A DNA stretch of 64,000 bases from Anaerolineales bacterium (lineage in GTDB: Bacteria > Chloroflexota > Anaerolineae > Anaerolineales > UBA4823). Position numbers and translations under genes: made by a program. The notes below the pieces were generated by a model that saw nothing but the letters and a program-made list of their open reading frames with translations, was not told where the DNA came from and searched no databases. Positions 52,088-62,798 of this stretch are shown piece after piece. The stretch's first letter is position 1, and every line of letters starts with the position of its first letter. The stretch spans positions 740,357-804,356 of the forward strand of contig JANXBJ010000001.1 of assembly GCA_025057645.1 (NCBI GenBank). Reading direction: 5' to 3'.

Positions 52088-52804
52088 CTAGTTTGAAAGC
52101 CCAAGGGCAGCAAGGATAGCAACGATAAAGGGGGTAACCAGCAGAGCAGGCAAGAAGTTGCCTACTCGAATCGGCTTAATTTCCAAGAGGGAACTTAGGG
52201 CCAGACCCACAATCAGCACCCCTCCTGTTGCAGTCATTTCACCCATCATCGCCTCAGTGATCACTGCGCTAAGCTGAGCGGCGAGGAGACTGATTCCTCC
52301 TTGGTAAACCAAGATAACGATTGTCGAGAAGAGCACCCCTATGCCCAGTGTAGATGCAAACGCCAAAGCCGCAAAACCATCTAAAACCGATTTGATCGCC
52401 AGAAGTTGATAGTTACCGCTCAACCCGTCTTGGATTGAACCCAGAATCGTCATCGGGCCGATGCAGAAGAGAAGGGAAGCCGTCATAAAACCCCGAATAA
52501 AGTCACTTCTGCTCTGTGCGCCAAGCGATTGAGGAGCGAATCGCTTTTCGAGCCACGCCCCGAAAGCTTGCAGACTTTCTTCGATTTTCCACCACTCACC
52601 AAGCAATCCACCCAGTAGAACCCCTCCTAAAACGATCATTGCATTTTTCGACTGCAAGAACATTTGGAGCCCGATGCCGGCCGTAAACAAGCCCAAGCCG
52701 GCCAGTATGGTCTGGCGGGTGCGTTCCGGCAATTTTGCTCCGAAAAGCAATCCCACGCTTCCCCCCACCAGCACGGTTGCGACATTCAGGATCGTCCCGG
52801 TCAT
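52088..52804 (-). CDS. DUF554 membrane protein
   Basis: The 238-residue polytopic protein starts MTGTILNVATVLVGGSVGLL and has TILAGLGLFTAGIGLQMFLQ, GVLLGGLLGEWWKIEESLQA and GLSGNYQLLAIKSVLDGFAA, matching the YdfK/DUF554 transporter-like family. Function is unknown, possibly a small-molecule transporter. The preceding ~300 bases up to 53103 contain no supported gene. Confidence 0.8.
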   Translation of the reverse strand: MTGTILNVATVLVGGSVGLLFGAKLPERTRQTILAGLGLFTAGIGLQMFLQSKNAMIVLGGVLLGGLLGEWWKIEESLQAFGAWLEKRFAPQSLGAQSRSDFIRGFMTASLLFCIGPMTILGSIQDGLSGNYQLLAIKSVLDGFAALAFASTLGIGVLFSTIVILVYQGGISLLAAQLSAVITEAMMGEMTATGGVLIVGLALSSLLEIKPIRVGNFLPALLVTPFIVAILAALGLSN

Positions 52805-53103
52805 GGAATCGCTCCTCGTCTAAACTATGAGCTAATTCTAATTCATTTCTAAGACCGGGTTAGGGTTATTGAACGATCCTCTCGCTTTCAATCGTCTATT
52901 GCAGAGTAACACTCAATGGATGAGCTTGCATTGACCGCAGCAAGACCCCGGCTTATAGTCCCCAATGCTAATTACCTCGACCTCCGAAAGACCCCAAAGA
53001 GCTGCAAAGACATCCTCCAACTAAGGCGCAGATGATTTCTTTTCCACTTTTCGCTTAGCGAGGAATGTTATATACTACAAAAAGCAGAAGGAGGCACGAG
53101 ATA

Positions 53104-53340
53104 ATGCAAATCCGGTGTTCTCGTTGTCAAAGACCTTTCGCCTTAGGAAAACAAGCGCTCCTTGAGGCTCTAGAAGAGCTTGAACACCATAAGTTGCATC
53201 ACTACAATCTCGTCTGTCCCCACTGCGGTCGCCTCAATCGCATCTCCCAAGAACAATTACAGCGCGCTATCCCGCAGTGGAAAGCTTCAATCCCAAAGCC
53301 AGCGGAGGCCACCAACCCTAACTCGGAGGATCTGAGGTAA
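53104..53340 (+). CDS. Small zinc-ribbon protein
   Basis: The start at 53104 follows AGAAGGAGG by about 10 bases; an upstream in-frame codon at 53065 lacks one. The 78-residue protein has CSRCQRPFALGKQALLEALE and CPHCGRLNRIS, two CxxC pairs. A helix lies between them, then a polar tail. I recognise no named family. A TATA-rich stretch precedes it. Confidence 0.6.
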   Translation: MQIRCSRCQRPFALGKQALLEALEELEHHKLHHYNLVCPHCGRLNRISQEQLQRAIPQWKASIPKPAEATNPNSEDLR

Positions 53341-53464
53341 CCAATTGCGCTTTCAAGCTCTTGTCCCTCACATGTCCTCTGGCAAACTACTACGGCAAGA
53401 GTCCCGCACGCAGGGGGTTTTTCCATGCCGGGAAACCTGTGCGCGTTGAGGAAATAGGGCTAGA

Positions 53465-55006
53465 CTATTCTCCGAAATGCGGCTGCCGGTTATACCGCTC
53501 GTTCAGTTCCCGAATACGGTCGCAGAGTTCGCCATTCAGTGCCTCTTGACTCACACGCCAGCCCCAGTATGAGCCTACCTTACCGGGGTGATTCATGCGT
53601 GCTTCACTGCCCAAGCGGAGAAAATCCTGTAGCGGAGCGACTGCAAACGTAGCTACCGAAGCCCAGGCATACTGGATCATTTGCCAGGCGGGGTCTTGAT
53701 CGACCAGAGGAAGGTAGCGCCGAACCGTGACACGAACCTCCTCGGGGAGACTCTGATACCAGCCAAAGGTCGTGTCGTTGTCATGCGTCCCAGTATATAC
53801 AACGCAGTTGGGGACGAAGTTATGAGGCAGAAAAGGATTGCGCGGGTTGTGATCGTCGAAGGCAAACTGAAGCACTTTCATACCGGGCAACCCAAATTTA
53901 TCCCTTAAGTCAATCACATCTGAGGTGATTACGCCTAAATCCTCGGCAATGAAAGGGAGCTCTCCGCCCAACTCAGCGCTCAACTGGCTAAACAGCCGCT
54001 TTCCCGGGGATTTCACCCAGCGACCGACCTCTGCAGTAGGAGAGCGCGCCGGGATTTCCCAATACGCACAGAAGCCACGGAAATGATCAATCCGAACCAA
54101 ATCCACCAAGCTGAGGGTATGTTTGATCCTTCTCTTCCACCAAATGAAGTTCGAGTGGGAATGAGCTTTCCAATCATAAATCGGGTTTCCCCAGCGTTGG
54201 CCTGTGGGTGAAAAATAATCCGGCGGCACACCAGCAACGACTCGCGGATATCCTCTGGAGTCGAGCTTGAACAGATGGGGTTCGCACCAGACATCACAAC
54301 TATCCTGGGCGACAAAAATGGGCACATCACCAATGATCCGAATTCCCGAGCGGTTGGCCGCACTGCGCACTGCGGCCCACTGTCGAAAGAACAAAAACTG
54401 CTGAAACCGTACCGCATCGATCAGGGCGCGATTTTGGGTTGCAAACTCTCCAAGCGCTTGAGGCAGACGCTTGCGGTAGGGTTCATCCCACTCCATCCAA
54501 ACACGCCCATCGTGGGCTTGCTTTAGAGCCATGAAGAGTGCGAAATCGTCTAGCCAATCCGCATGAGAAGCACAAAACTCTTCAAACTCGAGACGTAAAT
54601 CCGGAAGCTTGCGCTGACAAAAGTTTGCATAGGCTCGACCGAGAAGGTGTGCTTTCCACGGAATCAGTTCCCCGTAATCAACCCTTCGAGTTGAAAACTG
54701 AGGCATTGTTTGCAGGTCGCTTTGGTCGAGCAAATGCTCCTGATAAAGGAGCTCCACGCTGATCAAGTTCGGATTTCCGGCAAAGGAGGAAAAGCACTGA
54801 TAAGGCGAGTCGCCGTAGCCGGTCGGCCCGAGCGGCAGAATCTGCCATAGCCCACAACCGCTCTGCTTGAGGAAATCAACCCACTCTAAAGCTTGAGGGC
54901 CGAGTTCTCCGATCCCGAAATTGCCGGGTAAGCTGGTGGGGTGGAGGAGGATGCCACCGCTGCGGTTATATTTCGAAAGGCTCGCGCTTGTTCTCAATGA
55001 TGGCAT
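53465..55006 (-). CDS. malQ: 4-alpha-glucanotransferase (amylomaltase)
   Basis: MalQ disproportionates alpha-1,4-glucans. The 513-residue GH77 protein has GILLHPTSLPGNFGIGELG, LPLGPTGYGDSPYQCFSSFA, the nucleophile strand VRIDHFRGFCAYWEIP, the acid/base region IAEDLGVIT and YTGTHDNDTTFGW. It overlaps glgC by 41 bases in another frame, so the start might lie slightly inside. It belongs to the glycogen block. Confidence 0.94.
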   Translation of the reverse strand: MPSLRTSASLSKYNRSGGILLHPTSLPGNFGIGELGPQALEWVDFLKQSGCGLWQILPLGPTGYGDSPYQCFSSFAGNPNLISVELLYQEHLLDQSDLQTMPQFSTRRVDYGELIPWKAHLLGRAYANFCQRKLPDLRLEFEEFCASHADWLDDFALFMALKQAHDGRVWMEWDEPYRKRLPQALGEFATQNRALIDAVRFQQFLFFRQWAAVRSAANRSGIRIIGDVPIFVAQDSCDVWCEPHLFKLDSRGYPRVVAGVPPDYFSPTGQRWGNPIYDWKAHSHSNFIWWKRRIKHTLSLVDLVRIDHFRGFCAYWEIPARSPTAEVGRWVKSPGKRLFSQLSAELGGELPFIAEDLGVITSDVIDLRDKFGLPGMKVLQFAFDDHNPRNPFLPHNFVPNCVVYTGTHDNDTTFGWYQSLPEEVRVTVRRYLPLVDQDPAWQMIQYAWASVATFAVAPLQDFLRLGSEARMNHPGKVGSYWGWRVSQEALNGELCDRIRELNERYNRQPHFGE

Positions 55007-56225
55007 CGCTTGGAACGTGGTGCGAAGGATAATCGATGGCTTCTACGTCAGGATAAATCAGCGCACCTGCTTCGATAATGTAGTTTTCGGGCACCACGCT
55101 GTTCTTACCCACCATGGCAAACTGAGTTAGGTCGGGCTGCATTGATCCGATGTGCGCGTTTTTGCCCACTCGAACCCGCTTATCGAGGATCGACCGCTCA
55201 ACGAGAGCCCCACTTTCGATGACCGTGTCGGTGAACACAATCGACTCACGTAGGATTGCGTTTTCGTGAACGCGCACTCCCGGAGATAGAACACTCCTTT
55301 CGATAACAGCACCGGGAGCAATGACACAACCGTCCGAAATCAAGCTATCTTGTATTAGCGCTCCGCGCGCAATGCGCGCAGGCGGGCGCTCCTCGGTGCG
55401 AGTGTGAATCACCCACGAACGGTCGTTGAGATCTATAGAAGGCCTTTCGCCAAGCAAATCCATGTGGGCTTTCCAATAGGTATAAGTCGTGCCGACATCT
55501 ACCCAATAACCGCTGTACGGGAAACCCAACACGCGCGCACCCTCGCGCACCATCTTCGGCAAAATATCCTTTCCAAAGTCGTGAGATGAATTTGGATTCT
55601 TGTGGTCCTCCCACAGAACTCGATCTAGGACATCCAAGCGGAACACGTAAACCCCCATATTAGCAAGGTTGGAGGGCGGCTTGGCCGGTTTCTCGACGAA
55701 AGAGGTGACGCGATAATCCTCATCGACCTCGACAATGCCGAAACGAGAGGCCTCCTCCCACGGGACACGGATTGTCGCCATCGTTAGATCGGCATCATGG
55801 TCGCGATGAAAGGTGATTAATATATCATAGTCCATGCAGTAGACATGATCGCCAGAAAGGATCAGAACGGTGTCGGGGTGGCCATGCTTGATGAAACTAA
55901 AATTCTGCTGAACTGCATCGGCCGTCCCTAAGTACCAATCGGCGCTCCGCCTGCCGCGAAAGGGAGTAAAAAGACGGACGCCTCCGGTAAAATCTCGGTC
56001 GAGATCCCATGGACCACCGGCACCGATGTGCTCAATAAGGGAATGCGGACGATACTGAAGCAAGATCATCACGTCGAAGATGCCCGAATTGACGCAATTT
56101 GACAGGGTGAAATCAATAATTCGATACTTCCCGGCAAAAGGCACTGCCGGCTTAGTTCGCTTGGCCGTCAAAACGCTCAGCCGGCACCCTTCTCCGCCTG
56201 CCAAGATTACAGCTCGAGTTTTCAT
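54966..56225 (-). CDS. glgC: Glucose-1-phosphate adenylyltransferase
   Basis: GlgC makes ADP-glucose for glycogen. The 419-residue protein has [49 protein letters not shown] and a C-terminal left-handed beta-helix ([20 protein letters not shown]). Regulatory and catalytic regions look intact. The start overlaps glgA by 4 bases. Confidence 0.95.
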   Translation of the reverse strand: MKTRAVILAGGEGCRLSVLTAKRTKPAVPFAGKYRIIDFTLSNCVNSGIFDVMILLQYRPHSLIEHIGAGGPWDLDRDFTGGVRLFTPFRGRRSADWYLGTADAVQQNFSFIKHGHPDTVLILSGDHVYCMDYDILITFHRDHDADLTMATIRVPWEEASRFGIVEVDEDYRVTSFVEKPAKPPSNLANMGVYVFRLDVLDRVLWEDHKNPNSSHDFGKDILPKMVREGARVLGFPYSGYWVDVGTTYTYWKAHMDLLGERPSIDLNDRSWVIHTRTEERPPARIARGALIQDSLISDGCVIAPGAVIERSVLSPGVRVHENAILRESIVFTDTVIESGALVERSILDKRVRVGKNAHIGSMQPDLTQFAMVGKNSVVPENYIIEAGALIYPDVEAIDYPSHHVPSDAIIENKREPFEI

Positions 56226-57712
56226 CTGCCAACCCCTCCGGAGAGTGGACCAAAAACCTTTTGTCGCTCCAGCTCCTGAGTCTTTTGTTCTATCACTTCA
56301 CGGTAAACCTCGAGGTAGCGCCTTGCAGAGCGAGCCCAAGAAAAATCCTGTGCCATTCCATTGCGTTGCATTGCTCGCCAAGCCCGCCGGCGCGGAAATA
56401 GCTTGAATGCCCTAGCTAGTGCCTCACCCAAGGCTTCACTCTGGGGGGCCTCGAATAAAAACCCGGTCGAAGTAGAGGGGTTATCGGTATCGAGAATCGT
56501 ATCCCGCAGACCACCGGTAGCCCTGCCAACCGGGACAGTGCCGTACCTCATAGCTATCATTTGGGCCAAGCCACATGGCTCGTAACGAGAAGGAATTAGC
56601 AGAAGGTCTGCTGCGGCATACACGCGATGGCTAAGGTGAGGATCGAAGCGGAGCACCGCATACAAACGGTCCGGAATCTCAAGCTGAAGCTGACGCACCG
56701 ATTGCTCGATTGCCGGACTACCGGTGCCGAGGATCACTGCTTGCCAAGCTTGCTCTCGCATCGACCTCAGAGCGCCGAGTGCGATATCGATCCCCTTTTG
56801 GTAATCTAATCGCGTGATCATTGCGAGGAGGGGAGCATCAGCGACCGGCTGCCATCCCAGTTCTTCAAAAAGCTTTTGCTTATTCCGCTCTTTCCTTTCG
56901 ATCCGCTCTGCATCATAGGGATACGGAATATATGGGTCTGTAGAGGGATTCCAAGTCTCGAGGTCGATTCCATTTAAAATCCCTATGATGTCCTTTTGCC
57001 GAGAGGAGAGATACTCCTCTAAGCCGGCACCAAAATCAGGGGTTTGAATCTCCTGAGCGTATGTGGGCGAAACAGCGACAATACGGTCTGCCGCATAGAT
57101 CCCCAACGGTAGGGGTAACTGCTGTGCCCAAGCGGGTAAGCCCGACTCGGTTGCGGGAGGCAATCCGAATTCCGTTAGGACTTCACCTGCCCCGTGGCCT
57201 AGGTAGGGCAAGTTATGGATGGTAATCACCTTTGCAGTTCTATGGAAGAACTCCTCCTCATGCACCTTTATCGCATAGAGCGCCGGGGCGGTGTGCCAGT
57301 CGTTCGCATGCACCACATCCGGACGCCATTCGATCGCCTGAACCAATTCGAGGCAAGCAAGAGAGAAAAACGTATACTTCAACGCATCTGTGCTTGCATC
57401 AGGAGAGTAAACCGGCGAGTCTTTGGCAAAAAGGGGCCCGCCGATAAAATACGTCTTGACCTTCGAATGCTCCAACTCGTAGACTTGAGCCTGAAGCGGT
57501 TGAGGATAGTGAGGGATTTGAAGCGCAGTTAGGAACTTGAGCGGCAGAGGCTGTTGCTGAATTGCGCCATGGAATGGAATTGCCACTCGGATTTCGAGCT
57601 CACCGGGGTTGCTCACCTCTTGTAGAGCGCCGGGCAAGGAACCGGCTACATCACCTAACCCTCCCACCTTAATGAAGGGCTCTGCTTCTGCTGCTAAATA
57701 GAACACTTTCAC
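56222..57712 (-). CDS. glgA: Glycogen synthase
   Basis: This GT5 enzyme extends alpha-1,4-glucan from ADP-glucose. The 496-residue protein has the ADP-binding [16 protein letters not shown] loop at about 15-30, [31 protein letters not shown] and [18 protein letters not shown]. Length fits. It heads the minus-strand glgA-glgC-malQ operon and is divergent from the GH57 gene. Confidence 0.95.
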   Translation of the reverse strand: MKVFYLAAEAEPFIKVGGLGDVAGSLPGALQEVSNPGELEIRVAIPFHGAIQQQPLPLKFLTALQIPHYPQPLQAQVYELEHSKVKTYFIGGPLFAKDSPVYSPDASTDALKYTFFSLACLELVQAIEWRPDVVHANDWHTAPALYAIKVHEEEFFHRTAKVITIHNLPYLGHGAGEVLTEFGLPPATESGLPAWAQQLPLPLGIYAADRIVAVSPTYAQEIQTPDFGAGLEEYLSSRQKDIIGILNGIDLETWNPSTDPYIPYPYDAERIERKERNKQKLFEELGWQPVADAPLLAMITRLDYQKGIDIALGALRSMREQAWQAVILGTGSPAIEQSVRQLQLEIPDRLYAVLRFDPHLSHRVYAAADLLLIPSRYEPCGLAQMIAMRYGTVPVGRATGGLRDTILDTDNPSTSTGFLFEAPQSEALGEALARAFKLFPRRRAWRAMQRNGMAQDFSWARSARRYLEVYREVIEQKTQELERQKVFGPLSGGVGR

Positions 57713-57821
57713 TGCGAAAAACTCTTTCCGAGGTTTTTCCCTATTTTACCCCACCTGTACACGAATAGAAAAATTCCTACCCACATGTCGCCCGGAAATT
57801 TTGCTCCCCAATGCGATGAAG

Positions 57822-57827
57822 TATAAT
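57822..57827 (+). promoter_or_regulatory. -10 box of the GH57 gene
   Basis: Perfect TATAAT in the divergent glgA/GH57 gap, with a weak TTTGCT 16 bases upstream. A start of transcription near 57834 lies after the longest in-frame codon (57801), which favours the ATG at 57891. Confidence 0.45.
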
Positions 57828-57890
57828 CAGAGGCAACGTAATCGAGAGCAACCCCACAATCATTGCCCAAATCCAACACTCACGATAACA

Positions 57891-59306
57891 ATGACGAAAC
57901 ATTACCTGTGCATCCATGCCCACTTCTATCAACCGCCTCGAGAGGACCCACGCACTGGCCAAATTCCCATCGAACCCGGCGCAGCCCCCTACCCCAACTG
58001 GAACGAACGAATCTACCAAGAGTGTTATCGGACGAATGCCGAGCTAGGCAATTACGATCGGATCAGTTTCAACATTGGACCAACCCTGCTCGAGTGGATG
58101 GCCGCAGCCCATCCGGAAACAGCTTTAGAAATCATCAATGCCGATCGGCGCCAAGTAGCCAAAGAGGGGGTAGGCAATGCTATGGCTATGCCTTACCATC
58201 ATACGATTCTCCCCTTGGCAACTGGCCTAGACAAAGTAACTCAGGTGCGCTGGGGAATCCAAGAGTTTGAGGCACGATACGAACGCAAACCCCAAGGCAT
58301 GTGGCTGCCTGAGACAGCCGCAGATGATGAGACTCTCCTTGTGTTAGCCGAGCACGGGATCGAATTCACCATCTTGGCGCCCTGGCAGGCCCGCAAAGTG
58401 AACCTAGATGTAACCCAACCCTACCGGGTCGAACTGCCCCAAGGCAGGTCACTCGTTGTCTTCTTTTATCACGCTGGGCTTAGTGGGGGAATCAGCTTTA
58501 ACCCTCAAATGACTCTCAACGCCGATCAATTTACTGTCGAGCACCTATTGCCCACTTATCAACGCGAAGGAAAAAAACGCGCCAAGGCAAAGCTTCTCCT
58601 TCTGGCCTCCGACGGAGAATTATACGGTCATCATCAACCCCTGCGTCAATACTTTCTTCACAGACTTCTCAGCGAATCCTTGCGTATGAACCGGATCGAA
58701 GTCATCCATCCGGCAAAGTGGCTCAAGCTCTTCCCGCCTCAAAAGAGGATCCAAATTCAGCAACGCACCTCATGGAGTTGTCATCATGGGGTCGCACGTT
58801 GGTCTACCGGCTGTGCTTGTACTCCTGGGGATTCGAGCTGGAAGAAAATGCTACGCTTCGCACTAGATCAGATCGCTGCCACGATCGATCAAGTCTACTA
58901 TGAGCACGTATCCAAACTCGTTGAGGATCCCTGGGAACTACGCCATGGATACGCAAAGGTTTTCCTTGGTCAAACTTCACTTGGGGATTACCTGCGAGAA
59001 ATGACGGGAAGGAGGGAATTGGGCCTTTCAGAGCAACAGCAACTGTTTCAATTCCTCGAAGCCCAATACGAACGGCAAAGGATGTTCGCTTCTTGTGCAT
59101 GGTTTTTTGAGGACTTTGATCGCATCGAACCACGTAACGCAATTGCTTACGCTGCCCACGCAGTTCGCCTTACCGAACTGGCAAGCGGAGTTGATCTATC
59201 CACCCTAGCGGCGCAATGGCTAAAAGAGGTGGTCAGCCCTGCAACTGGCCTGCGCGGTGATCAAGTCTTCTATAGCTTTCTTGTCTCCCAAAGGCTCCCT
59301 AGCTGA
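57891..59306 (+). CDS. GH57 family glycoside hydrolase with DUF3536 domain
   Basis: The protein starts TKHYLCIHAHFYQPPREDP, the hallmark His motif of GH57. GMWLPETAADDETLLVLAEH carries the nucleophile Glu, and LLLASDGELYGHHQPLRQYF the acid region and DUF3536 core. The 471-residue length from 57891 suits this subgroup. The family cleaves or rearranges alpha-glucans; precise activity is unknown. It probably acts on glycogen made by the adjacent operon. The internal CSCHHGVARWSTGCACTPG region is cysteine-rich, as is common in the family. Confidence 0.87.
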   Translation: MTKHYLCIHAHFYQPPREDPRTGQIPIEPGAAPYPNWNERIYQECYRTNAELGNYDRISFNIGPTLLEWMAAAHPETALEIINADRRQVAKEGVGNAMAMPYHHTILPLATGLDKVTQVRWGIQEFEARYERKPQGMWLPETAADDETLLVLAEHGIEFTILAPWQARKVNLDVTQPYRVELPQGRSLVVFFYHAGLSGGISFNPQMTLNADQFTVEHLLPTYQREGKKRAKAKLLLLASDGELYGHHQPLRQYFLHRLLSESLRMNRIEVIHPAKWLKLFPPQKRIQIQQRTSWSCHHGVARWSTGCACTPGDSSWKKMLRFALDQIAATIDQVYYEHVSKLVEDPWELRHGYAKVFLGQTSLGDYLREMTGRRELGLSEQQQLFQFLEAQYERQRMFASCAWFFEDFDRIEPRNAIAYAAHAVRLTELASGVDLSTLAAQWLKEVVSPATGLRGDQVFYSFLVSQRLPS

Positions 59307-59341
59307 GGCAGGCCTATAGGTCCTTAACCGAGGCGGTGTGC

Positions 59342-62300
59342 TCACACTATCCCATATAGATGCAAGAATTCTCTAAGTTGGTATCGACTTAGTTGCGCTT
59401 TTTGCTTAAGGTCGGCGAGGAACATCCTTAGGTGAGTAAGCTGCCTTTCAAACCCGTTCTGATCATGGCTACAACGGTAATAGATCTCACCGATCACCCC
59501 TAACAAGTCCAGCCACTCCTCGAAAGCCTCTTTGATAAACCAATCTACCCCTTGATAGTGATTCACGCCGACGTACTGACGAAACAGCCCATCACTAAAC
59601 CAAAGAGCGATGGAGTCCACCGGATCGCTATTGCCTTCAATATTGAGTTGCGGGAAGTACTTCAAAGCCAAATGAACGCCGAGCGAGGCGTGTTGCGACT
59701 CTGCCTCTGTAAGCATCATTCCCTGGAAAGCATCTGCCAAAAGCTGTTCAAGGGCCCATTCCTCAGTCCAGTGCCAGCTAAGTTGTAATGCTTGCCGAGG
59801 GTGAGCCTCCAACAGAACTCCAAGGGGAGCGAGAAAAGCCCAACCCAAAAGCATTGACCATGCGTAACTATCTCCTCGGCATAACTTCTCAACAATGGGA
59901 TTCGGAACAAAAGATCGAAACCCGGTGAGAAGAGTGCGACAAAAACAAACCAAGCTGGCTTTATACCGCTCTCTTGCGAGAGAATGCGAGAGATAACTTT
60001 CGATTTTCCAGGAAAGGACATCTGCCTTGGAGCGAATCTCTTCGAGAACCGCTTCTATCCTCTCCGGGGACTCGCCCTCACCTTCACAAACACAATTTTG
60101 GATAATCCAATTCCATTGCCCAGAATTGATCAACTGCTGCAGCGAAGAACGCACCGCCCGGAGGCGGAGGCCTGCCAAAGCTTCTCGCACACTGGGCACT
60201 CCTCTGCCTCCAAGCTCCCTGCAAAGCGTTTGGTAAACTCCTTCTGGAGTGTCCCGAACTGTCTCAAACTCAAGGAAGACATAGAACTGATAGGCTCTCA
60301 AGTGGAGGTAAAGCCCTCTTTGACAGAGCTCATGATTATTACGCAGAAATTCCAACCCGCTAATTGTGTCCCGAAAGATGGTATAACCCTGCTCATCATC
60401 CTGAATCGATAAAGCTTCTGCCAAGGTTTTCCGAACCAGACTCTTGCTCCCACTTGAATCCTTACAGAGATAGGCACATGAGTTGCGAAGGAAGCCCTCG
60501 GTCTCTGCGTAGCGATTGTGATAGACCACCAATGCCTTCTCTTCCCCTGCACGATTGGAGAAAGCAAAAACATCCTCGTTGACATACCCTTGCAGCGCCT
60601 CAAAGTCATAGAGCAGAAAATGATCGACCTCTGCAAAGAGATACCGCTTGCGCAGCAAGGGGAAGATCCATTGCTCATGGCGAGCAATCAGCTCAAAGTC
60701 AGGTTGCTCGTCCCAGTAGGCCCGGCGGTATTCCATGCCGTATTTCTCGGCAAAGCCTTCGATCTGTCCATGTCCAAACATCGGCAACCCCGGTAGAGTC
60801 GCCAGCAGAACACAAATACCAAAGTACTTATCACCCTTTCCAAACTGGTCAACCGCGGTCCGTTCATCCGGGTTGTTCATGAAATTGACATAGCGCTTAA
60901 GAATTTGGGGGTCAAACTCTAAGGTGTTCTTCATTAGCAGGCGGTATTCTTGGTTTCTCTCATCGCGCAGCATATTCATAAAAGCGCTATTATAGACTCG
61001 GTGCATGCCTAAAGTCCGCACAAAATAGCCCTCCATCAACCAGAATGCCTCGGCTAGAAGGAGGGTATCGGGTACCTCTTGCGTTACGCGGTCTACGACC
61101 TCGCGCCAAAACTCAGTGGGAAAGGCAGCATTGAACTGCTCCTTAGTCATACCATGTTCGGCACGCGAGGGAATATCCCCGCCGCTGCCCGGCTCGGGGA
61201 ACCACAAGCGTTGGTAATGACGTTTGGTCAATGTCATCGCTGCATCAAAGCGAATGATCGGAAAAAGACGAGCAACATGGAGAATAGTCTGGATGACAAC
61301 CTCCCGCACCTCTGGAAGCAAATAGTTGAGTTGGGCAGTATCATTCCAAGGCATAGAAGTGCCATCGTTGCCATGATAAATATATAGCTCTTTCCCTCTC
61401 CAAAAGTCTACCCACTTGAAGACAACCGCTGCGTCAGTGTTGTCGTAGTAGTGATCCTCCAGAAAAATGCCCACCCTCTGATCCCAGGAGAGGTTAGGGC
61501 CATTGAAGGTATACGAGGGAAATGGACTGTAATCGAGGGAGATAAACCATTCAGGATGATTGATCACCCAGGGAGAGTCGAGCCCCATGTGATTCGGCAC
61601 CATGTCCGAAGCCAAGCGGATGCCTCTCCGCCAAGCTCGATGGCGCAAGTTAAAAAAAGCTTCTTCTCCTCCCAGATCGGCGGCGATCTTATAGTCAAAC
61701 AGGGAGTAAGCTGAAGCAACCGCTTCAGGATTGCCTCGAATCTGCTTGATGCGCTGCGAAGCGGGGCTGCGCTCCCATAGACCAATAAGCCAAAGAGCAG
61801 TGAATCCCCAGCGCGCAAGCTGATCTAACTCTTCGTCGGGAATCTGATCTAAACGGGTGATCGGCCGCTGATATTTCTTAGAGAGTTGATCGAGCCAGAC
61901 GTAGGTATTCTTAGCCATCATCACCACCCGCGGCATCCACTCTCGATCGGGGCTGAATCGTTCAAGCTCTGCCTCCAAGTCTGCGAAGCGCAAAACTGGC
62001 GCAATTCCAGCGCCCGGAAAAACAGCCTTTTCCTCTTCTTTGACCAAATCCAAGCTGCTAAGTAATCGCTTGAGGAGATCGCCTAACAGATAACCCCAGT
62101 GCTTGAGAATAAACTCAAGCTGCCCGGGAAGGGAGTGAGGGACGGCTATAGCCGGACTGCGCAACATGGCGATCAGGTTTTGATCTTGGGGTCCGAAGGA
62201 AGGCTGAGTATCAAAGAAAAGGGTCAAATAATGAATGACTTGAGAATAAGCGGTATTCTGTTGTAAATTTCGGTCATCAAAGAGCTCCTGGAAGGGCGCA

Positions 62301-62785
62301 CAAGCCGGATTCATGTTGGCCAGCCAGAGCATTAGAAGCTCCTCTAGAGCAACAGCCCGATTGCTCCACGTCCCGCTCGGGTAGGGAGTAGTTTGGGATA
62401 GGTAGTCGCTGATAGAGACCTCTTGGCGATAGACAGCCCTCGGAGGGAACTCGGCAACAAACTGGGTCAAACATGCGTCCAAGGCCTCTTTGCCGAGGCT
62501 ATGCTCTAGAAAGGCAAGCGCTTGTTCCATCACGTCTGCGCGGCGTTGTTGACGATATTTCTCGACCACGATGTGGAAAATCTCATCGATCAACCCGAGA
62601 GCATTCAGTTGCCCGGCTCGGACCGCCAGCTCAGGGAATCGAGCAAGGTCTCGTTTGGCATTTATCCTTTGGGCAAACTCCCGAGCGGCACGAAAGTTCG
62701 CAAAGATCACTTGCCCATTTGTGGTAAAGAAGTGTTGGTCAAAACCGTATTTTTGCCGAGCCCACCGGGAAACATGAAATTCCAT
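59342..62785 (-). CDS. Large GH13-like alpha-amylase family protein
   Basis: The protein is 1147 residues: an about 310-residue helical N-terminal region, a GH13 catalytic barrel (about 310-700) and a helical C-terminal region. Barrel motifs are SDMVPNHM (His399), IRFDAAMTL with nucleophile Asp514, LLLAEAFW with Glu579, and FMNNPDERTA with Asp640. The last motif normally reads NHD, so the His that stabilises the transition state is Pro639. The catalytic triad is retained, but activity may be altered. Long flanking helical domains are unusual. It is convergent with the GH57 gene. Confidence 0.83.
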   Translation of the reverse strand: MEFHVSRWARQKYGFDQHFFTTNGQVIFANFRAAREFAQRINAKRDLARFPELAVRAGQLNALGLIDEIFHIVVEKYRQQRRADVMEQALAFLEHSLGKEALDACLTQFVAEFPPRAVYRQEVSISDYLSQTTPYPSGTWSNRAVALEELLMLWLANMNPACAPFQELFDDRNLQQNTAYSQVIHYLTLFFDTQPSFGPQDQNLIAMLRSPAIAVPHSLPGQLEFILKHWGYLLGDLLKRLLSSLDLVKEEEKAVFPGAGIAPVLRFADLEAELERFSPDREWMPRVVMMAKNTYVWLDQLSKKYQRPITRLDQIPDEELDQLARWGFTALWLIGLWERSPASQRIKQIRGNPEAVASAYSLFDYKIAADLGGEEAFFNLRHRAWRRGIRLASDMVPNHMGLDSPWVINHPEWFISLDYSPFPSYTFNGPNLSWDQRVGIFLEDHYYDNTDAAVVFKWVDFWRGKELYIYHGNDGTSMPWNDTAQLNYLLPEVREVVIQTILHVARLFPIIRFDAAMTLTKRHYQRLWFPEPGSGGDIPSRAEHGMTKEQFNAAFPTEFWREVVDRVTQEVPDTLLLAEAFWLMEGYFVRTLGMHRVYNSAFMNMLRDERNQEYRLLMKNTLEFDPQILKRYVNFMNNPDERTAVDQFGKGDKYFGICVLLATLPGLPMFGHGQIEGFAEKYGMEYRRAYWDEQPDFELIARHEQWIFPLLRKRYLFAEVDHFLLYDFEALQGYVNEDVFAFSNRAGEEKALVVYHNRYAETEGFLRNSCAYLCKDSSGSKSLVRKTLAEALSIQDDEQGYTIFRDTISGLEFLRNNHELCQRGLYLHLRAYQFYVFLEFETVRDTPEGVYQTLCRELGGRGVPSVREALAGLRLRAVRSSLQQLINSGQWNWIIQNCVCEGEGESPERIEAVLEEIRSKADVLSWKIESYLSHSLARERYKASLVCFCRTLLTGFRSFVPNPIVEKLCRGDSYAWSMLLGWAFLAPLGVLLEAHPRQALQLSWHWTEEWALEQLLADAFQGMMLTEAESQHASLGVHLALKYFPQLNIEGNSDPVDSIALWFSDGLFRQYVGVNHYQGVDWFIKEAFEEWLDLLGVIGEIYYRCSHDQNGFERQLTHLRMFLADLKQKAQLSRYQLREFLHLYGIV

Positions 62786-62798
62786 GCCAAGCTCCTGG

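Noticed and set aside
57801-57890. Upstream extension of the GH57 protein
   Set aside because: The extra 30 residues are not part of the family N-terminus, and the TATAAT at 57822-57827 lies inside this stretch.
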